Assembly (NCBI RefSeq): GCF_041431135.1
Contig: NZ_CP107799.1
Coordinates: forward strand, 3,472,001-3,536,000
DNA: 64,000 nt
From: Streptomyces sp. NBC_00554
Lineage (GTDB): Bacteria > Actinomycetota > Actinomycetes > Streptomycetales > Streptomycetaceae
Reading direction: 5' to 3'
Below the pieces are notes generated by a model, which made no database searches, was not told the origin of the DNA, and was given only the letters and a program-made list of their open reading frames with translations. Position numbers and translations under genes: made by a program. Positions 1 to 7,861 of this stretch are shown one piece after another; position 1 is the first letter of the stretch; each line of letters begins with the position of its first letter.

Positions 1-600
1 TACGTGTGTGTCCTGAGCCGGGGGCGCCGCCGGGACGTGGGTGCCGTGCGCGGGCGTGGCCGCGGGGTGCTGGACGGGCGGGGCCGGCGCCCAGGGGCCC
101 GGTTCGCCGTAGGGCGGGGTGCTGTAGGGGTCGGGGTCGTGCAGAGGCTTGGGACGGTCGGCGGGGGCCTGATCGTCAGGGACAGCCTCGGAAGGAAGGG
201 GGGTGGGGGAAGCGGGGGGAACAGCGGGAAGGCCGTTGGGAGGAGCTGCAGGAACGACCGGAAGGCCGGCGTCAGGAACGGCAGAGAGGTCGGTGGGCGG
301 AGAGATGGGGATGCCGTCCGACTCGCTGTCGTGGTGGGCCGGAGCAGCAGGACGGGCCAACTCGAAGTCGCCGTCGGCGTCGACGCCGGACCCCGTCGAG
401 TCGGCGTGGACGCCGAACCCCGTCGAGTCGGCATCGGCGCCGGACCCCGCCAACTCACCGCCGCCGAGAGGCCGGTCCAGCTCGAAATCGCCCTCGGCCA
501 TCCGTACGTCCTCGGGCGAGCCCGCCCCGGCATCCCCCGGGGGGACCGGTGGCCGGGGTCGGCTCCACCACTTCGCCTTCGTGGGCTTCCCCTCGTTCAT
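1..600 (-). CDS. htrA: HtrA-like serine protease, N-terminal part (cut by window edge)
   Basis: The frame is open from ATG at 600 to the left edge (200 codons) with a GGGGAG ribosome site just upstream. The product starts MNEGKPTKAKWWSRP and continues as an acidic, Pro/Ala-rich, low-complexity cytoplasmic segment. No transmembrane or trypsin-like domain is visible, because these would lie beyond the edge. The identification rests on position: it follows an ECF sigma factor and its zinc anti-sigma factor in the same direction, the order of mycobacterial sigE-rseA-htrA. Such proteins are membrane-anchored extracytoplasmic quality-control proteases. The visible part alone would not identify it. 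Confidence 0.75.
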   Translation of the reverse strand, partial: MNEGKPTKAKWWSRPRPPVPPGDAGAGSPEDVRMAEGDFELDRPLGGGELAGSGADADSTGFGVHADSTGSGVDADGDFELARPAAPAHHDSESDGIPISPPTDLSAVPDAGLPVVPAAPPNGLPAVPPASPTPLPSEAVPDDQAPADRPKPLHDPDPYSTPPYGEPGPWAPAPPVQHPAATPAHGTHVPAAPPAQDTHV

Positions 601-739
601 GCTCTCCCCACACCTGGCCCCCGGGCACAACTCACCGACGGTTGCCACAGATTGTCGACTCCGCGTCCGGAATCCCTCCGGCGGACGCGGCCCACCCCGG
701 ATTCAACCAGGTTCACGGGCCGCCGCGCAGAGGGCGGGG

Positions 740-1732
740 TCAGCGGAGGGTGCCTGAGGAGGGGGAGGTGGGGGACGGGGAGGAAGAGGGGGACGAGAGG
801 GGGGCGGGGGCGGCGAGCAGGCCCGGAGTCGTGACGTCCGGGGCTGTGGACCACGAGGTCAGCGCGATCGGCTCGACCTCGGTGAACGGACGTATGAGCG
901 GGGACATCACGGCGGCACCGGCGACCATGGGGGCCGTCAGTGTGTGCATGACCTCCTGGGCACGGTCGGGCGGAGCGGGGACTCCGGGGAGCAGCGGCGC
1001 GGACACCTCGGTGGGCGCCACCGCGCTCTGGCCGAGCGTCCGCTCGCCCTGTGCGAGCAGTGGCCCGACGGACCGGCGTCGCTGGGACTCGGGAGCAGTC
1101 GAGGCCCCCGCGCCCGGCGGACGCGTCGGCGTCACATTGCTTCCGGTACCGGATTCGCCCCGCGCGGCCGTGGTGTCACCGGTGGTCCCGGTCGACACCC
1201 CGCCGAGCGCGACGGCGGCAAGCGACACCGCTCCGGCCGCGGCGAAAGCGAAACGCAGCCCGCGTGAGGCCGACCGCTCGGCCTCGTGACGGCTGACGTC
1301 ATGGATGCGGAAGCCGCGCCCCGAGGAAGGGGGCAGCACGTCGGCGTGGGGTTCGGCGGGGACGTAACCGAACGGCTCGCCCCTCACTCCGAAGACGCCG
1401 GTGCCGGCGGAGCCACCGGGGATTCTTCCGCCGAAGGCACCCCCGCCCAACGGCGAGCCCATGCCCGCGTCGGAGTCGCCTCCACCGGGGAGCCCTTGGA
1501 GGCGGGCCAGGAAGCTCTCGGAGGGCGGCGGCGGGGCCATCTCCGCGAACACGTTCTTCAGTCGGCGCTGGGCGGCCGCCTCGGCCTTGCACTTCGCACA
1601 GGTGGCGAGGTGGGCCAGGACGCGCTCGCGCGACTCATGACCGAGCTCTCCGTCCACGAGGGCGGACAGTCGGTCTCCCAGATGCTGATCGGCAACGCGC
1701 CGCTGGGCAGGGTTCGGCCGTGATCCACTCAC
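740..1732 (-). CDS. rseA: Zinc-binding transmembrane anti-sigma factor (RseA type)
   Basis: The 330-residue product has an N-terminal anti-sigma zinc finger with the pattern H41-x3-C45-x2-C48 (HLATCAKC) and an upstream His32. A Gly/Pro-rich linker follows, then one hydrophobic helix at about residues 159-179 and a long low-complexity extracytoplasmic tail rich in Pro, Ser and Thr. It should hold the upstream ECF sigma factor inactive at the membrane until stress. The GTG start (1732) overlaps the sigma stop codon in GTGA, so translation is probably coupled. The order sigma, anti-sigma, HtrA-like protease matches mycobacterial sigE-rseA-htrA. Confidence 0.88.
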   Translation of the reverse strand: MSGSRPNPAQRRVADQHLGDRLSALVDGELGHESRERVLAHLATCAKCKAEAAAQRRLKNVFAEMAPPPPSESFLARLQGLPGGGDSDAGMGSPLGGGAFGGRIPGGSAGTGVFGVRGEPFGYVPAEPHADVLPPSSGRGFRIHDVSRHEAERSASRGLRFAFAAAGAVSLAAVALGGVSTGTTGDTTAARGESGTGSNVTPTRPPGAGASTAPESQRRRSVGPLLAQGERTLGQSAVAPTEVSAPLLPGVPAPPDRAQEVMHTLTAPMVAGAAVMSPLIRPFTEVEPIALTSWSTAPDVTTPGLLAAPAPLSSPSSSPSPTSPSSGTLR

Positions 1733-2502
1733 GCGGTCGCGCCCCCTCCTCCCAGCGCGGGCACACCGGTGACCGCGAAGCCGCGGCGCTCGGCACGGGC
1801 CTCGGGAGACCGGTGTGCGAGGGCCTTGCGCAGCTGCGAGCGGCCACGGTGGATCCGGCTGCGGACCGTGCCGAGCTTGACGCCCAGGGTCGCGGCGATC
1901 TCCTCGTACGAAAGTCCCTCGATGTCACAGAGGACGACTGCGGCGCGGAACTCGGGCGCGAGGGTGTCCAGCGCCTGCTGGACGTCCGCGTCGAAGTGCG
2001 CGTCGTTGAAGACCTGCTGCGGGGACGGCTCACGGCTGGGCAGTCGCTCGGCCGCGTCGTCGCCGAGGGCGTCGAAGCGGATGCGCTGCTTGCGGCGCAC
2101 CATGTCCAGGAAGAGATTCGTGGTGATGCGGTGCAGCCAGCCCTCGAAGGTGCCGGGCGTGTAGGTCGACAGGGAGCGGAAGACACGGACGAAGACCTCT
2201 TGTGTCAGGTCCTCGGCATCGTGCTGGTTGCCCGTCAGGCGGTAGGCGAGCCGGTAGACCCGGCCGCTGTGCGTGCTGACGATCTCCTCCCAGGTGGGCG
2301 GAGTCCACGCCTGCGACTCCGCGTCGGTGGAAAACGTCGCGGTCTGCCCGGAGTCGGCACTGTGGATACGGTCAGCGGTGTTGGTCACGGATTTCGGCTC
2401 ACCCGCCGACCTGAGAAAGCGCCGCAGCACTCCTCCCCGATCCACAGGCGCAGCCGCACCTCCCCTGTCGGCTCTGGTGGTGTCCAGTGGAGCCCCTACC
2501 AT
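1729..2502 (-). CDS. sigE: ECF RNA polymerase sigma factor, mycobacterial SigE type
   Basis: I chose ATG at 2502 (257 residues) because it follows GAGGTGG at good spacing; the frame stays open upstream to 2667, so longer isoforms are possible. Sigma region 2 lies at about residues 78-140, including [14 protein letters not shown]. Region 4 lies at about 170-230, with the recognition helix near [15 protein letters not shown]. An N-terminal extension of about 70 residues precedes region 2, as in mycobacterial SigE. It is co-transcribed with the anti-sigma gene. Streptomyces has an unrelated cell-envelope sigma factor also called SigE, so the symbol here means the mycobacterial orthologue. Confidence 0.9.
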   Translation of the reverse strand: MVGAPLDTTRADRGGAAAPVDRGGVLRRFLRSAGEPKSVTNTADRIHSADSGQTATFSTDAESQAWTPPTWEEIVSTHSGRVYRLAYRLTGNQHDAEDLTQEVFVRVFRSLSTYTPGTFEGWLHRITTNLFLDMVRRKQRIRFDALGDDAAERLPSREPSPQQVFNDAHFDADVQQALDTLAPEFRAAVVLCDIEGLSYEEIAATLGVKLGTVRSRIHRGRSQLRKALAHRSPEARAERRGFAVTGVPALGGGGATA

Positions 2503-2711
2503 AGCCACCTCGCCCGTTAGCTCCGGATAAGCGGTTTTACGAGAATTTGATACGTGCTCATATCGCTGCGTCAGCACTTGCTCGGCGTCCTGATCCACGT
2601 GCTTCCCCCCAGTGCGTTTCCCCACCCCTCTAAACGCCTGGTCCCATCTGCGGGTTCCCGGCACCAACGGATACAGTCACGGCCAGGCAACTACGGGGAC
2701 AGGAGAGGGTC

Positions 2712-3347
2712 ATTACCGGCAACCGGCAGCCAAGCTGGGCGGCGTTCGCCGACGCCTTTGTCGCCGAGGACGAAGCACTGCTCTGGGCCCGGGACCGGGC
2801 CCAGGAAGCAGGGCTGCGCTCGGTGTCGCCCGGTACAGGCGCCGCGCTGCGGTTGCTCGCCGCCACCGTGGACGCGAAAGCGGTGGCGGAGATCGGGACC
2901 GGGACCGGAGTCTCCGGAATCCATCTCCTCAACGGCATGCGGCCGGACGGGGTACTGACCACCGTGGATCCGGAGCCGGAGCGCCAGCAGTTCGCGCGCC
3001 AGGCCTTCCGCGCCGCCGGTTTCGCCAGCAACCGCGCCCGCTTCATCCCGGGCCGCGCCCTCGACGTCCTGCCCCGGCTCGCGGACTCCGGGTACGACCT
3101 CGTCTTCTGCGACGGCGACCGTCTGGAGTGCCTGGACTACTTCGCTGAATCGTTGCGCCTGCTTCGTCCGGGCGGGCTCGTCGTCTTCGAGGGCGTCTTC
3201 GCGGACGGCCGCACGGTGGACGCGGGACCGCAGCCGGCGGAGGTCGGGCGACTGCGGGAGCTGCTGCGCGCAGTGCGCGAGAGCCAGGATCTGGTGCCCT
3301 CGCTACTGCCCGTGGGCGACGGCCTGCTGTGCGCGGTCAAGCGCTGA
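2712..3347 (+). CDS. O-methyltransferase, probable ATT start
   Basis: The product is a class I SAM-dependent O-methyltransferase; the SAM loop is VAEIGTGTGVSGIHLL and an acidic DGD motif follows a Rossmann strand. An equivalent gene (Rv1220c family) sits divergently from sigE in mycobacteria, as here. The start is unusual. The first standard in-frame start is GTG at 2823, but that would remove the N-terminal helices (SWAAFADAFVAEDEALLW). No ATG, GTG or TTG occurs in frame between the stop at 2631 and 2823. An AGGAGAGGG ribosome site at 2701-2709 points to ATT at 2712. The methyl acceptor is unknown. Confidence 0.82.
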   Translation: MTGNRQPSWAAFADAFVAEDEALLWARDRAQEAGLRSVSPGTGAALRLLAATVDAKAVAEIGTGTGVSGIHLLNGMRPDGVLTTVDPEPERQQFARQAFRAAGFASNRARFIPGRALDVLPRLADSGYDLVFCDGDRLECLDYFAESLRLLRPGGLVVFEGVFADGRTVDAGPQPAEVGRLRELLRAVRESQDLVPSLLPVGDGLLCAVKR

Positions 3348-3406
3348 TCCAGGGCACCCGCCCGGGCCTCTGACCAGGGGTTACGTCGGTCCCGTACCCA
3401 TGAAAA

Positions 3407-3446
3407 ACAGCTGCCCCGGCACCGCGTACGATGCCAGGGCAGCTGT
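3407..3446 (-). terminator. Intrinsic terminator between convergent genes
   Basis: Two 15-nt arms (3407-3421 and 3432-3446) pair with one mismatch around a 10-nt loop. On the minus strand the hairpin is followed by five T residues (3407-3403), the classical form, so it ends the DUF3117 transcript. It may also stop the methyltransferase transcript arriving from the other side. Confidence 0.85.
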
Positions 3447-3468
3447 AGGGGTATGGTCGCGTCCCGCG

Positions 3469-3636
3469 TCAGCCGACGACCTTCTTGAGGGCGTCGCCGA
3501 GCGCGTCGGCCTCGTCAGGGGTCAGCTCGACGACGAGCCGACCGCCGCCTTCGAGCGGAACGCGCATGACGATGCCCCGCCCCTCCTTGGTCACCTCGAG
3601 CGGGCCATCGCCCGTCCGCGGCTTCATGGCCGCCAT
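3469..3636 (-). CDS. DUF3117 small conserved protein
   Basis: This is a 55-residue protein, MAAMKPRTGDGPLEVTKEGR at the N terminus and ending DALGDALKKVVG. It is a typical actinobacterial DUF3117 protein: a short, highly conserved, soluble single domain of unknown function. The ATG at 3636 has a strong purine ribosome site (GGAAGGGGAA). It is monocistronic, with its own terminator at 3407-3446 and a 372-nt upstream gap that must hold its promoter. Confidence 0.9.
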   Translation of the reverse strand: MAAMKPRTGDGPLEVTKEGRGIVMRVPLEGGGRLVVELTPDEADALGDALKKVVG

Positions 3637-4008
3637 GCTCGTTCCCCTTCCTGAAACCAGCTCATCGTCGCCGACGGCCCCTTAGAAGGGCACGCCCGTC
3701 CCCTCATAGGACACGCGTCACCGGCATCGAACACATTGCTTCCAGGCCATTATCCCGCATCTCAGGACCCGATGACCAACATCAGTCGGCATCGCTTGCG
3801 CAACGCGCTTGAGCAAAACCACTCAATTCGGCGATGTGACTGCGATACTGCGCCGCCGCACGACCCTCCAAGGTCACGAATTCTTTGACGCAGGTCACAT
3901 GTCCGAGCGGCTCCAGTGTCAGTGATCTCCGTCATGCTGTCCTCGGAAGCAGGACGTACCGGCGGGTAGGCGGGTACGCCGGAGCCGCGACACCGGAGGG
4001 GACCCACC
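3637..4008. promoter_or_regulatory. Divergent intergenic region with paired CGCTTGnGCAA repeats
   Basis: This 372-nt gap separates the divergent DUF3117 and enoyl-CoA hydratase genes. I see no convincing coding frame in it. It is less GC-rich than its surroundings. Two near-identical 11-mers, CGCTTGCGCAA (3794-3804) and CGCTTGAGCAA (3807-3817), lie in direct repeat 13 nt apart, a spacing slightly over one helical turn that suits a dimeric DNA-binding protein. GGAGGGGA before 4009 is the hydratase ribosome site. Confidence 0.4.
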
Positions 4009-4815
4009 ATGGCCGACACCGTGCTCTACGAGGTGAGCGACGGACTCGCGACGATCACGCTGAACCGCCCCGAGGCGATGAACGCGATGAACATCGCGAC
4101 CAAGGTCGCCTTCCGGGACGCGGCAGAGGCCGCCGCCTCCGACGACTCCGTACGGGCCGTGCTGCTGACCGCCGCCGGTGACCGGGCGTTCTGCGTGGGC
4201 CAGGACCTCAAGGAACACGTAGGCGGGCTGCTCGCGGCCCGCGAGTCGGGCGCCGGCGAGGGGGTCATGAGCACCGTGCAGGAGCACTACAACCCGATCG
4301 TGCGGGCCCTGACCGGGGCGGCGAAGCCGGTGGTGGCCGCGGTGAACGGCGTCGCGGCGGGGGCCGGGTTCGGCTTCGCGCTCGCGGCGGATTACCGGAT
4401 CGTGGCCGATACGGCTGCGTTCAACACGTCGTTCGCCGGGGTCGCGCTGACCGCCGACTCCGGTATCTCCTGGACGCTGCCTCGGGTCGTCGGCCCGAGC
4501 CGTGCCGCCGATCTGCTGCTCTTTCCGCGCAGCATCAGCGCTCAGGAGGCGTACGAGCTGGGGATTGCGAACCGGCTCGTGCCCTCCTCGGAGCTGGCCG
4601 CCGAGGCTGTGAAGGTGGCCCGTGCGCTGGCCGAGGGGCCGACGCTGGCGTATGCCGCGCTGAAGGAGTCCCTTGCCTATGCCCTCTCCCACTCCCTGGA
4701 CGAGTCCCTGGAGAAGGAGGACGAGCTTCAGTCCCGGGCGGGGGCGTCTGAGGATCACTTGATCGCTGTGCAGGCGTTCGTGAACAAGGAGAAGCCGAAG
4801 TACTTGGGGCGGTGA
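4009..4815 (+). CDS. Enoyl-CoA hydratase/isomerase family protein
   Basis: The 268-residue product has the crotonase fold: NRPEAMNAMN near the N terminus, an oxyanion-hole segment (VNGVAAGAGFGFALAADYRI), then FAGVALTADSGISWTLPRVVG. Family members hydrate or isomerise acyl-CoA double bonds in fatty-acid, phenylacetate or amino-acid breakdown; the glycine-rich oxyanion loop is intact. The substrate cannot be read from the sequence. The ATG at 4009 follows GGAGGGGA. It stands alone, convergent with tag. Confidence 0.9.
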   Translation: MADTVLYEVSDGLATITLNRPEAMNAMNIATKVAFRDAAEAAASDDSVRAVLLTAAGDRAFCVGQDLKEHVGGLLAARESGAGEGVMSTVQEHYNPIVRALTGAAKPVVAAVNGVAAGAGFGFALAADYRIVADTAAFNTSFAGVALTADSGISWTLPRVVGPSRAADLLLFPRSISAQEAYELGIANRLVPSSELAAEAVKVARALAEGPTLAYAALKESLAYALSHSLDESLEKEDELQSRAGASEDHLIAVQAFVNKEKPKYLGR

Positions 4816-4843
4816 CGGTTTGATGGGGCGCTGCGGGCCGGGT

Positions 4844-4907
4844 GTGGCTGGTCGCGCCCACGCGGCGGAGCCGCACAATGTCACAGCCCCGCGCCCCTAC
4901 GGGGCGC
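4844..4907. repeat. Streptomyces interspersed palindromic element
   Basis: The segment starts with TGGCTGGTCGCGC, passes through a GGCGGAGCCGC motif, and ends in a GCGCCCC-TAC-GGGGCGC hairpin (4891-4907). The hairpin overlaps the last codons of tag. A related piece occurs at 15115-15149. These motifs recur between genes across Streptomyces genomes; here it lies between convergent genes and probably helps end both transcripts. Confidence 0.6.
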
Positions 4908-5472
4908 TCCTGGACGTGCAATCTGCCAAGTGGTCGTTGACCAGGCCGCATGCCTGCATCAAGGCGTATGCCGTTGTCGGGCCCACGAAGCGGATGCCGC
5001 GTTTTTTGAGGGTCTTGGAGAGGGCGGTCGACTCGTCGGTGACGGCCGGGACGTCGGCCAGCCTCTTCGGGGCCGGGCGGGTGGCCGGGGCGAAGGACCA
5101 GATCAGCTCGTCCAGCTCGCCCGGTGCCCAGTCGGTCAGCACGCGCGCGTTGGCGACTGTCGCCTCGATCTTGGCGCGGTTGCGGATGATGCCCGGGTCG
5201 GCGAGCAGGCGCTCCTTGTCCGCGTCGGTGAAGGTCGCCACCTTGGCGATCTCGAAGCCGGCGAAAGCGGCCCGGAACCCCTCGCGGCGGCGCAGGATGG
5301 TGATCCAGGACAGGCCCGACTGAAAGGCCTCCAGGCACAGCCGCTCGTACAGCGCGTCGTCGCCGTGGACCGGGCGGCCCCATTCCTCGTCGTGGTACGC
5401 CACGTAGTCCTCGGTCGACAGCGCCCAGGGGCAGCGCAGCGCGCCGTCCGGGCCCGCGAGTGCGTCGGTCAC
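4897..5472 (-). CDS. tag: DNA-3-methyladenine glycosylase I
   Basis: The 191-residue product is Tag, which excises 3-methyladenine from alkylated DNA. The structural zinc ligands of the family are visible: a Cys in RCPWA, a His in YHDEEWG, and the C-terminal His and Cys in NDHLADC. The core DDALYERLCLEAFQSGLSW and ILRRREGFRAAF segments match. Its start overlaps the stop of the upstream DivIVA-like gene by 4 nt, so the two are probably coupled. A nearby folP2 and LOG gene recall the mycobacterial tagA region. Confidence 0.93.
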   Translation of the reverse strand: MTDALAGPDGALRCPWALSTEDYVAYHDEEWGRPVHGDDALYERLCLEAFQSGLSWITILRRREGFRAAFAGFEIAKVATFTDADKERLLADPGIIRNRAKIEATVANARVLTDWAPGELDELIWSFAPATRPAPKRLADVPAVTDESTALSKTLKKRGIRFVGPTTAYALMQACGLVNDHLADCTSRSAP

Positions 5473-5825
5473 TGGTGATCCTCCTCGGCGTGCTTGTGCA
5501 GCGAGGTGGAGGGTGCAGTGGACGCCCTGGCGCCGTCGAGCGCGGCCTCCAGGTCGGCGATACGGGCGTCCCGCTCGGCGATCTCGGCGCCGAGGCGGCC
5601 GAGGGCGTCATCGACGTCCGCCATGCGGTAGCCGCGTACGGCGAGCGGGAAGCGCAGCGTCTCGACATCCTCCCGATTCACCGGCCGGTCCAGCGGAAAC
5701 GGGTCCACCAGGCGCTCCGGTCCGGCCTCGGGTAGGGGCGCGCTCTCGCCGCCGCCCACCACGGCCACTGTCACCGCGGCGACCACAACGGCGAGCGCGA
5801 CGACCAGGAACAAGAACATGAACAT
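5469..5825 (-). CDS. Membrane-anchored DivIVA-domain protein
   Basis: The 118-residue protein begins MFMFLFLVVALAVVVAAVTV, a single N-terminal membrane helix. A short DivIVA-like segment follows (LRFPLAVRGYRMADVDDALG) and then a coiled coil (LGAEIAERDARIADLEAALD). The R-G-Y-x-x-x-V-D-x-x-L pattern is the DivIVA membrane/curvature motif, although here it follows a true transmembrane helix. The upstream frame is open to 5942, but residues there are Gln/Arg-rich and unconvincing; ATG at 5825 has GGGGA upstream. It overlaps tag by 4 nt. Its cellular role is unknown. Confidence 0.78.
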   Translation of the reverse strand: MFMFLFLVVALAVVVAAVTVAVVGGGESAPLPEAGPERLVDPFPLDRPVNREDVETLRFPLAVRGYRMADVDDALGRLGAEIAERDARIADLEAALDGARASTAPSTSLHKHAEEDHQ

Positions 5826-6007
5826 CGCTGAGGTCCCCACGCTCTGGTGCCGACGCGGGGCGCGTCGGCGTGGATAGCGCTGCAGCGGACAGTGCTGAAG
5901 CGGTTGGTGCTGAAGCTGAAGTGTCGGGTCCGATCGTGCCATGCGAGTCTGACAGTTAGGGTCGCAGGCGGCTCATCAGCGGGACTTACTGGGAGAGGTC
6001 ACAGGGG

Positions 6008-6868
6008 ATGCTCAGGCTCGGCAGGCATGAATTCGACCCGCATGAGCCGGTGATCATGGCCATTGTGAACCGGACCCCCGACTCCTTCTACGACCAGGGG
6101 TCCACGTTCCGCGACGAGCCCGCGCTCGCCCGCGTGGAGCAGGCGGTGTCCGAGGGCGCTGCCATCATCGACATCGGCGGGGTCAAGGCGGGGCCGGGGG
6201 AAGAAGTGACCGCCGACGAGGAGGCGCGTCGTACGGTCGGTTTCGTCGCCGAGGTGCGGCGGCGGTTTCCCGACGTGATCATCAGCGTCGACACCTGGCG
6301 GCACGAGGTCGGCGAGGCGGTCTGCGAGGTGGGGGCGGATCTGCTCAACGACGCGTGGGGCGGGGTGGATCCGCGGCTGGCCGAGGTGGCCGCGCGGTAC
6401 GGGGTGGGGCTGGTGTGCACCCATGCCGGGGGCTCCGAGCCGCGTACGCGTCCCCATCGGATCGCGTACGACGATGTCGTGGCCGACATTCTCCGGGTGA
6501 CCCTCGGTCTTGCCGAGCGGGCGGTGTCCCTTGGGGTGCCTCGGGAGTCCGTTCTGATCGATCCCGGGCACGACTTCGGGAAGAACACGCGGCACAGTCT
6601 GGAGGCGACTCGGCGTCTCGGCGAGATGGTGTCCACCGGGTGGCCCGTGCTTGTCTCGCTCTCCAACAAGGACTTCGTGGGCGAGACGTTGGACAAGCCG
6701 GTGAAGGAGCGGGTGGTGGGGACGCTGGCGACGACTGCCGTTTCGGCTTGGCTGGGGGCTCAGGTGTACCGGGTCCATGAGGTCGCGGAGACGCGGCAGG
6801 TGCTGGACATGGTCGCGGCCATCGCCGGACACCGGCCACCGGCTGTGGCTCGGCGGGGGCTGGCGTAG
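6008..6868 (+). CDS. folP2: Dihydropteroate synthase homologue FolP2
   Basis: The 286-residue protein has the pterin-binding TIM barrel of dihydropteroate synthases (VIMAIVNRTPDSFYDQG, then IIDIGG, NDAWGG and DPGHDFGKN). The usual loop reads NVTPDSFSDGG; here it is NRTPDSFYDQG, and the canonical final SxR pterin motif is not obvious. It therefore resembles mycobacterial FolP2 (Rv1207), reported as lacking normal synthase activity, more than true FolP1. As in mycobacteria it lies near a LOG gene, dapE and tag. A separate true folP is expected elsewhere. Confidence 0.82.
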   Translation: MLRLGRHEFDPHEPVIMAIVNRTPDSFYDQGSTFRDEPALARVEQAVSEGAAIIDIGGVKAGPGEEVTADEEARRTVGFVAEVRRRFPDVIISVDTWRHEVGEAVCEVGADLLNDAWGGVDPRLAEVAARYGVGLVCTHAGGSEPRTRPHRIAYDDVVADILRVTLGLAERAVSLGVPRESVLIDPGHDFGKNTRHSLEATRRLGEMVSTGWPVLVSLSNKDFVGETLDKPVKERVVGTLATTAVSAWLGAQVYRVHEVAETRQVLDMVAAIAGHRPPAVARRGLA

Positions 6869-6870
6869 GG

Positions 6871-6980
6871 GGTTTCTTCGCCCCCTCCGCCCCTGCCCGT
6901 CCCGTACCTGGGGGCTGCCGCCCCCAGACCCCCGCTTTCGGCCTGAACGGCCTCGTCCTCAAACGCCGGACGGGCTGAAA
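6871..6980 (+). repeat. Interspersed intergenic repeat, copy A
   Basis: This is one of three copies of an element of about 110 bp in the window (others at 52174-52280 on the minus strand and 62155-62263). The shared order is a TTCGCCCCCTCCGCCCC start, a CTGGGGGCTGCCGCCCCCAG hairpin, then GGCCTGAACGGCC and CAAACGCCGGACGGGCTGAAA. It sits between convergent folP2 and LOG genes, where the hairpins can terminate both transcripts. Confidence 0.85.
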
Positions 6981-6984
6981 AGCT

Positions 6985-7743
6985 CTACCGCCCCGCCTCC
7001 TTCGACACCAACGACACCGCCTCGTCCACGTCGTCCGTCAGGTGGAACAGCAGCAAGTCCTTCTCGGATGCCTTGCCCTGGGCGATGAGGGTGTTCTTGA
7101 GCCAGTCGACCAGGCCGCCCCAGTACTCGGTGCCGAAGAGGACGATGGGGAAGCGGGTGACCTTCTGGGTCTGGACCAGGGTCAGGGCCTCGAAGAGTTC
7201 GTCCAGTGTGCCGAGTCCGCCGGGGAGGACCACGAAGCCCTGCGCGTACTTGACGAACATCATCTTGCGGACGAAGAAGTACCGGAAGTTGAGGCCGATG
7301 TCGACGTACTGGTTGAGGCCCTGCTCGAAGGGCAGCTCGATGCCGAGGCCGACGGAGATGCCCTTGGCCTCGCAGGCGCCCTTGTTGGCGGCTTCCATGG
7401 CGCCCGGGCCACCGCCGGTGATCACGGCGAAGCCTGCCTCGACGAGACCGCGGCCGAGTGCCACGCCCGCCTCGTACTCGGGCGAGTCCGCCTTCGTACG
7501 GGCGGATCCGAACACACTGATCGCGGGCGGGAGTTCGGCCAGCGTGCCGAAGCCTTCGATGAATTCGGACTGGATGCGGAGGACCCGCCAGGGGTCGGTG
7601 TGCACCCAGTCGGAGGGCCCGCCCGCGTCCAGGAGGCGCTGGTCGGTTGTGCTCGCCTGCACCTGATCCCGCCTGCGCAGCACCGGTCCCAGGCGCTGTT
7701 CCTCCGGTGGCCGCCTCTTGCCCTCGGGGTTGCCAGTAGCCAT
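6985..7743 (-). CDS. LOG-family (TIGR00730) nucleoside-5'-monophosphate phosphoribohydrolase-like protein
   Basis: The 252-residue protein carries the LOG signature PGGLGTLDE and the nucleotide-binding loop GGGPGAMEAANKGA. The family removes ribose-5'-phosphate from cytokinin nucleotides, and many members probably act on AMP-like substrates. ATG at 7743 is preceded by GGAGGGA; an alternative start at 7773 adds ten unsupported residues. The N-terminal 60 residues are charged and probably disordered. The mycobacterial neighbour of folP2 and dapE (Rv1205) belongs to the same family. Confidence 0.87.
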   Translation of the reverse strand: MATGNPEGKRRPPEEQRLGPVLRRRDQVQASTTDQRLLDAGGPSDWVHTDPWRVLRIQSEFIEGFGTLAELPPAISVFGSARTKADSPEYEAGVALGRGLVEAGFAVITGGGPGAMEAANKGACEAKGISVGLGIELPFEQGLNQYVDIGLNFRYFFVRKMMFVKYAQGFVVLPGGLGTLDELFEALTLVQTQKVTRFPIVLFGTEYWGGLVDWLKNTLIAQGKASEKDLLLFHLTDDVDEAVSLVSKEAGR

Positions 7744-7861
7744 GTGCGCTCCCTCCGCTTGCGGTCGTTCCACCCCAGCGTAGATCTACGCGGGTTACGG
7801 AGGGGGGACGCGAGCATGTCCGCCGAGCACCAGCACGGCTCAGCCGCGTCTCAGCCGCGCA

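Noticed and set aside
3762..4019. 85-codon minus-strand frame in the DUF3117/hydratase gap
   Set aside because: No ribosome site, poor codon usage and no similarity; it also overlaps the hydratase start.
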